NCBI GenBank assembly: GCA_040389065.1
Contig: JAZKAR010000034.1
Coordinates: 1-50,502, forward strand
DNA length: 50,502 bases
Direction of reading: 5' to 3'
Source: JAZKAR01 sp040389065
GTDB lineage: Bacteria; Pseudomonadota; Gammaproteobacteria; Burkholderiales; Casimicrobiaceae
Part shown: positions 50,340-50,502 of the stretch, in pieces
Layout of the letters: each line of letters starts with the position of its first letter
Numbering within the stretch: the stretch's first letter is position 1
Position numbers and translations under genes: made by a program
The notes under the pieces: generated by a model
The model's database searches: none
The model's input: only the letters and a program-made list of their open reading frames with translations
What the model was told of the DNA's origin: nothing

Positions 50340-50502
50340 ATGGCCAAAGAAAAATTTGAGCGGACTAAGCCTCACGTCAATGTAGGAACAATTGGGCACG
50401 TTGATCATGGTAAAACAACCTTGACGGCAGCTATTACTACAGTATTGGCACGTAAGTTTGGTGGTTTGGCCAAGAAATATGATGAAATTGATGCGGCGCC
50501 AG
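50340..50502 (+). CDS. tuf: Elongation factor Tu, N-terminal start (cut by the window edge)
   Basis: The first 54 codons of EF-Tu, the GTPase that brings aminoacyl-tRNA to the ribosome. MAKEKFERTKPHVNVGTIG is followed by the P-loop GHVDHGKTTLT, then AITTVLARKFGG and YDEIDAAP. The start with KFERTKPHVNVGTIG and the KFGG segment is typical of betaproteobacteria. AAGGA lies 9 bases before the ATG. Its place behind tRNA-Thr means it is co-transcribed with the four tRNAs. The rest of the gene is outside the window. Confidence 0.97.
   Translation, partial: MAKEKFERTKPHVNVGTIGHVDHGKTTLTAAITTVLARKFGGLAKKYDEIDAAP

Noticed and set aside
1..50502. CRISPR arrays, complete insertion sequences, prophage genes, ops/JUMPstart element
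   Set aside because: No regularly spaced repeats, transposase, integrase or phage genes and no GGCGGTAG-type ops site noticed in promoter regions.

Overview
The window reads as the chromosome of an AT-rich betaproteobacterium; the species cannot be named from it. Pointers are the tRNA-Tyr/Gly/Thr-tuf arrangement, a betaproteobacterial-looking EF-Tu N-terminus, the sigma factor / DUF3619 / DUF3106 / RDD gene string, and adjacent metK-ahcY. Most of the window (about 1-40,040) is one large surface-polysaccharide (capsule/EPS or O-antigen-like) locus. After it come a small sigma-factor operon, a tandem type IV pilin locus with TPR-glycosyltransferase-like genes, then tRNA genes, queA and the start of tuf.

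Layout. 1-1,720: the tail of an asparagine synthetase and wecB. 1,771-1,896: copy A of a hairpin repeat. 1,931-4,488 (minus): the housekeeping methyl-cycle pair metK-ahcY, set inside the polysaccharide locus. 5,107-14,299 (plus): a Wzz-like chain-length protein, then a tightly overlapping pseudaminic-acid-type operon: pseB, pseC, an aldo/keto reductase, a cytidylyltransferase-aminotransferase fusion, pseG, a formyltransferase-like gene where pseH would be expected, and pseI. 14,391-24,238: methyltransferase, Wzx-like flippase, Wzy-like polymerase, glycosyltransferases and two asparagine-synthetase-type amidotransferases. 24,242-24,373: repeat copy B. 24,430-29,448: bi-domain oxidoreductase, heparinase II/III-like protein and a GT4 enzyme. 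29,669-33,839: a yjbEFGH-like secretion/outer-membrane operon in which the yjbG (GfcC) and yjbH parts are fused. 33,862-35,418: nucleotide-sugar reductase/epimerase and a small initiating phosphoglycosyl transferase. 35,451-35,490: truncated repeat copy C. 35,531-40,042 (minus): a WbpM/CapD-type dehydratase and a long Wza-like export protein. 40,149-42,062 (minus): RDD protein, DUF3106, DUF3619 and an ECF-like sigma factor that appears to start at CTG. 42,243-43,586: a sigma-54 promoter and two pilin paralogues. 43,605-48,377: a small unknown gene and two very AT-rich TPR-glycosyltransferase-like genes. 48,479-50,502: tRNA-Ser, queA (minus), tRNA-Leu/Tyr/Gly/Thr and tuf.

How it fits together (inference). 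WecB, PseB/C/G/I and the WbpM-like dehydratase supply activated amino sugars and a nonulosonic acid. The small phosphoglycosyl transferase loads the first sugar on undecaprenyl phosphate, GT enzymes extend the repeat, and the AsnB-type enzymes may amidate acidic sugars. Wzx flips it, Wzy polymerises it, the Wzz-like protein sets length and the Wza-like protein exports it. No tyrosine kinase (Wzc kinase domain) is present. The pilin locus is separately controlled and its TPR-GT genes are candidates for modifying pili or other surface proteins.
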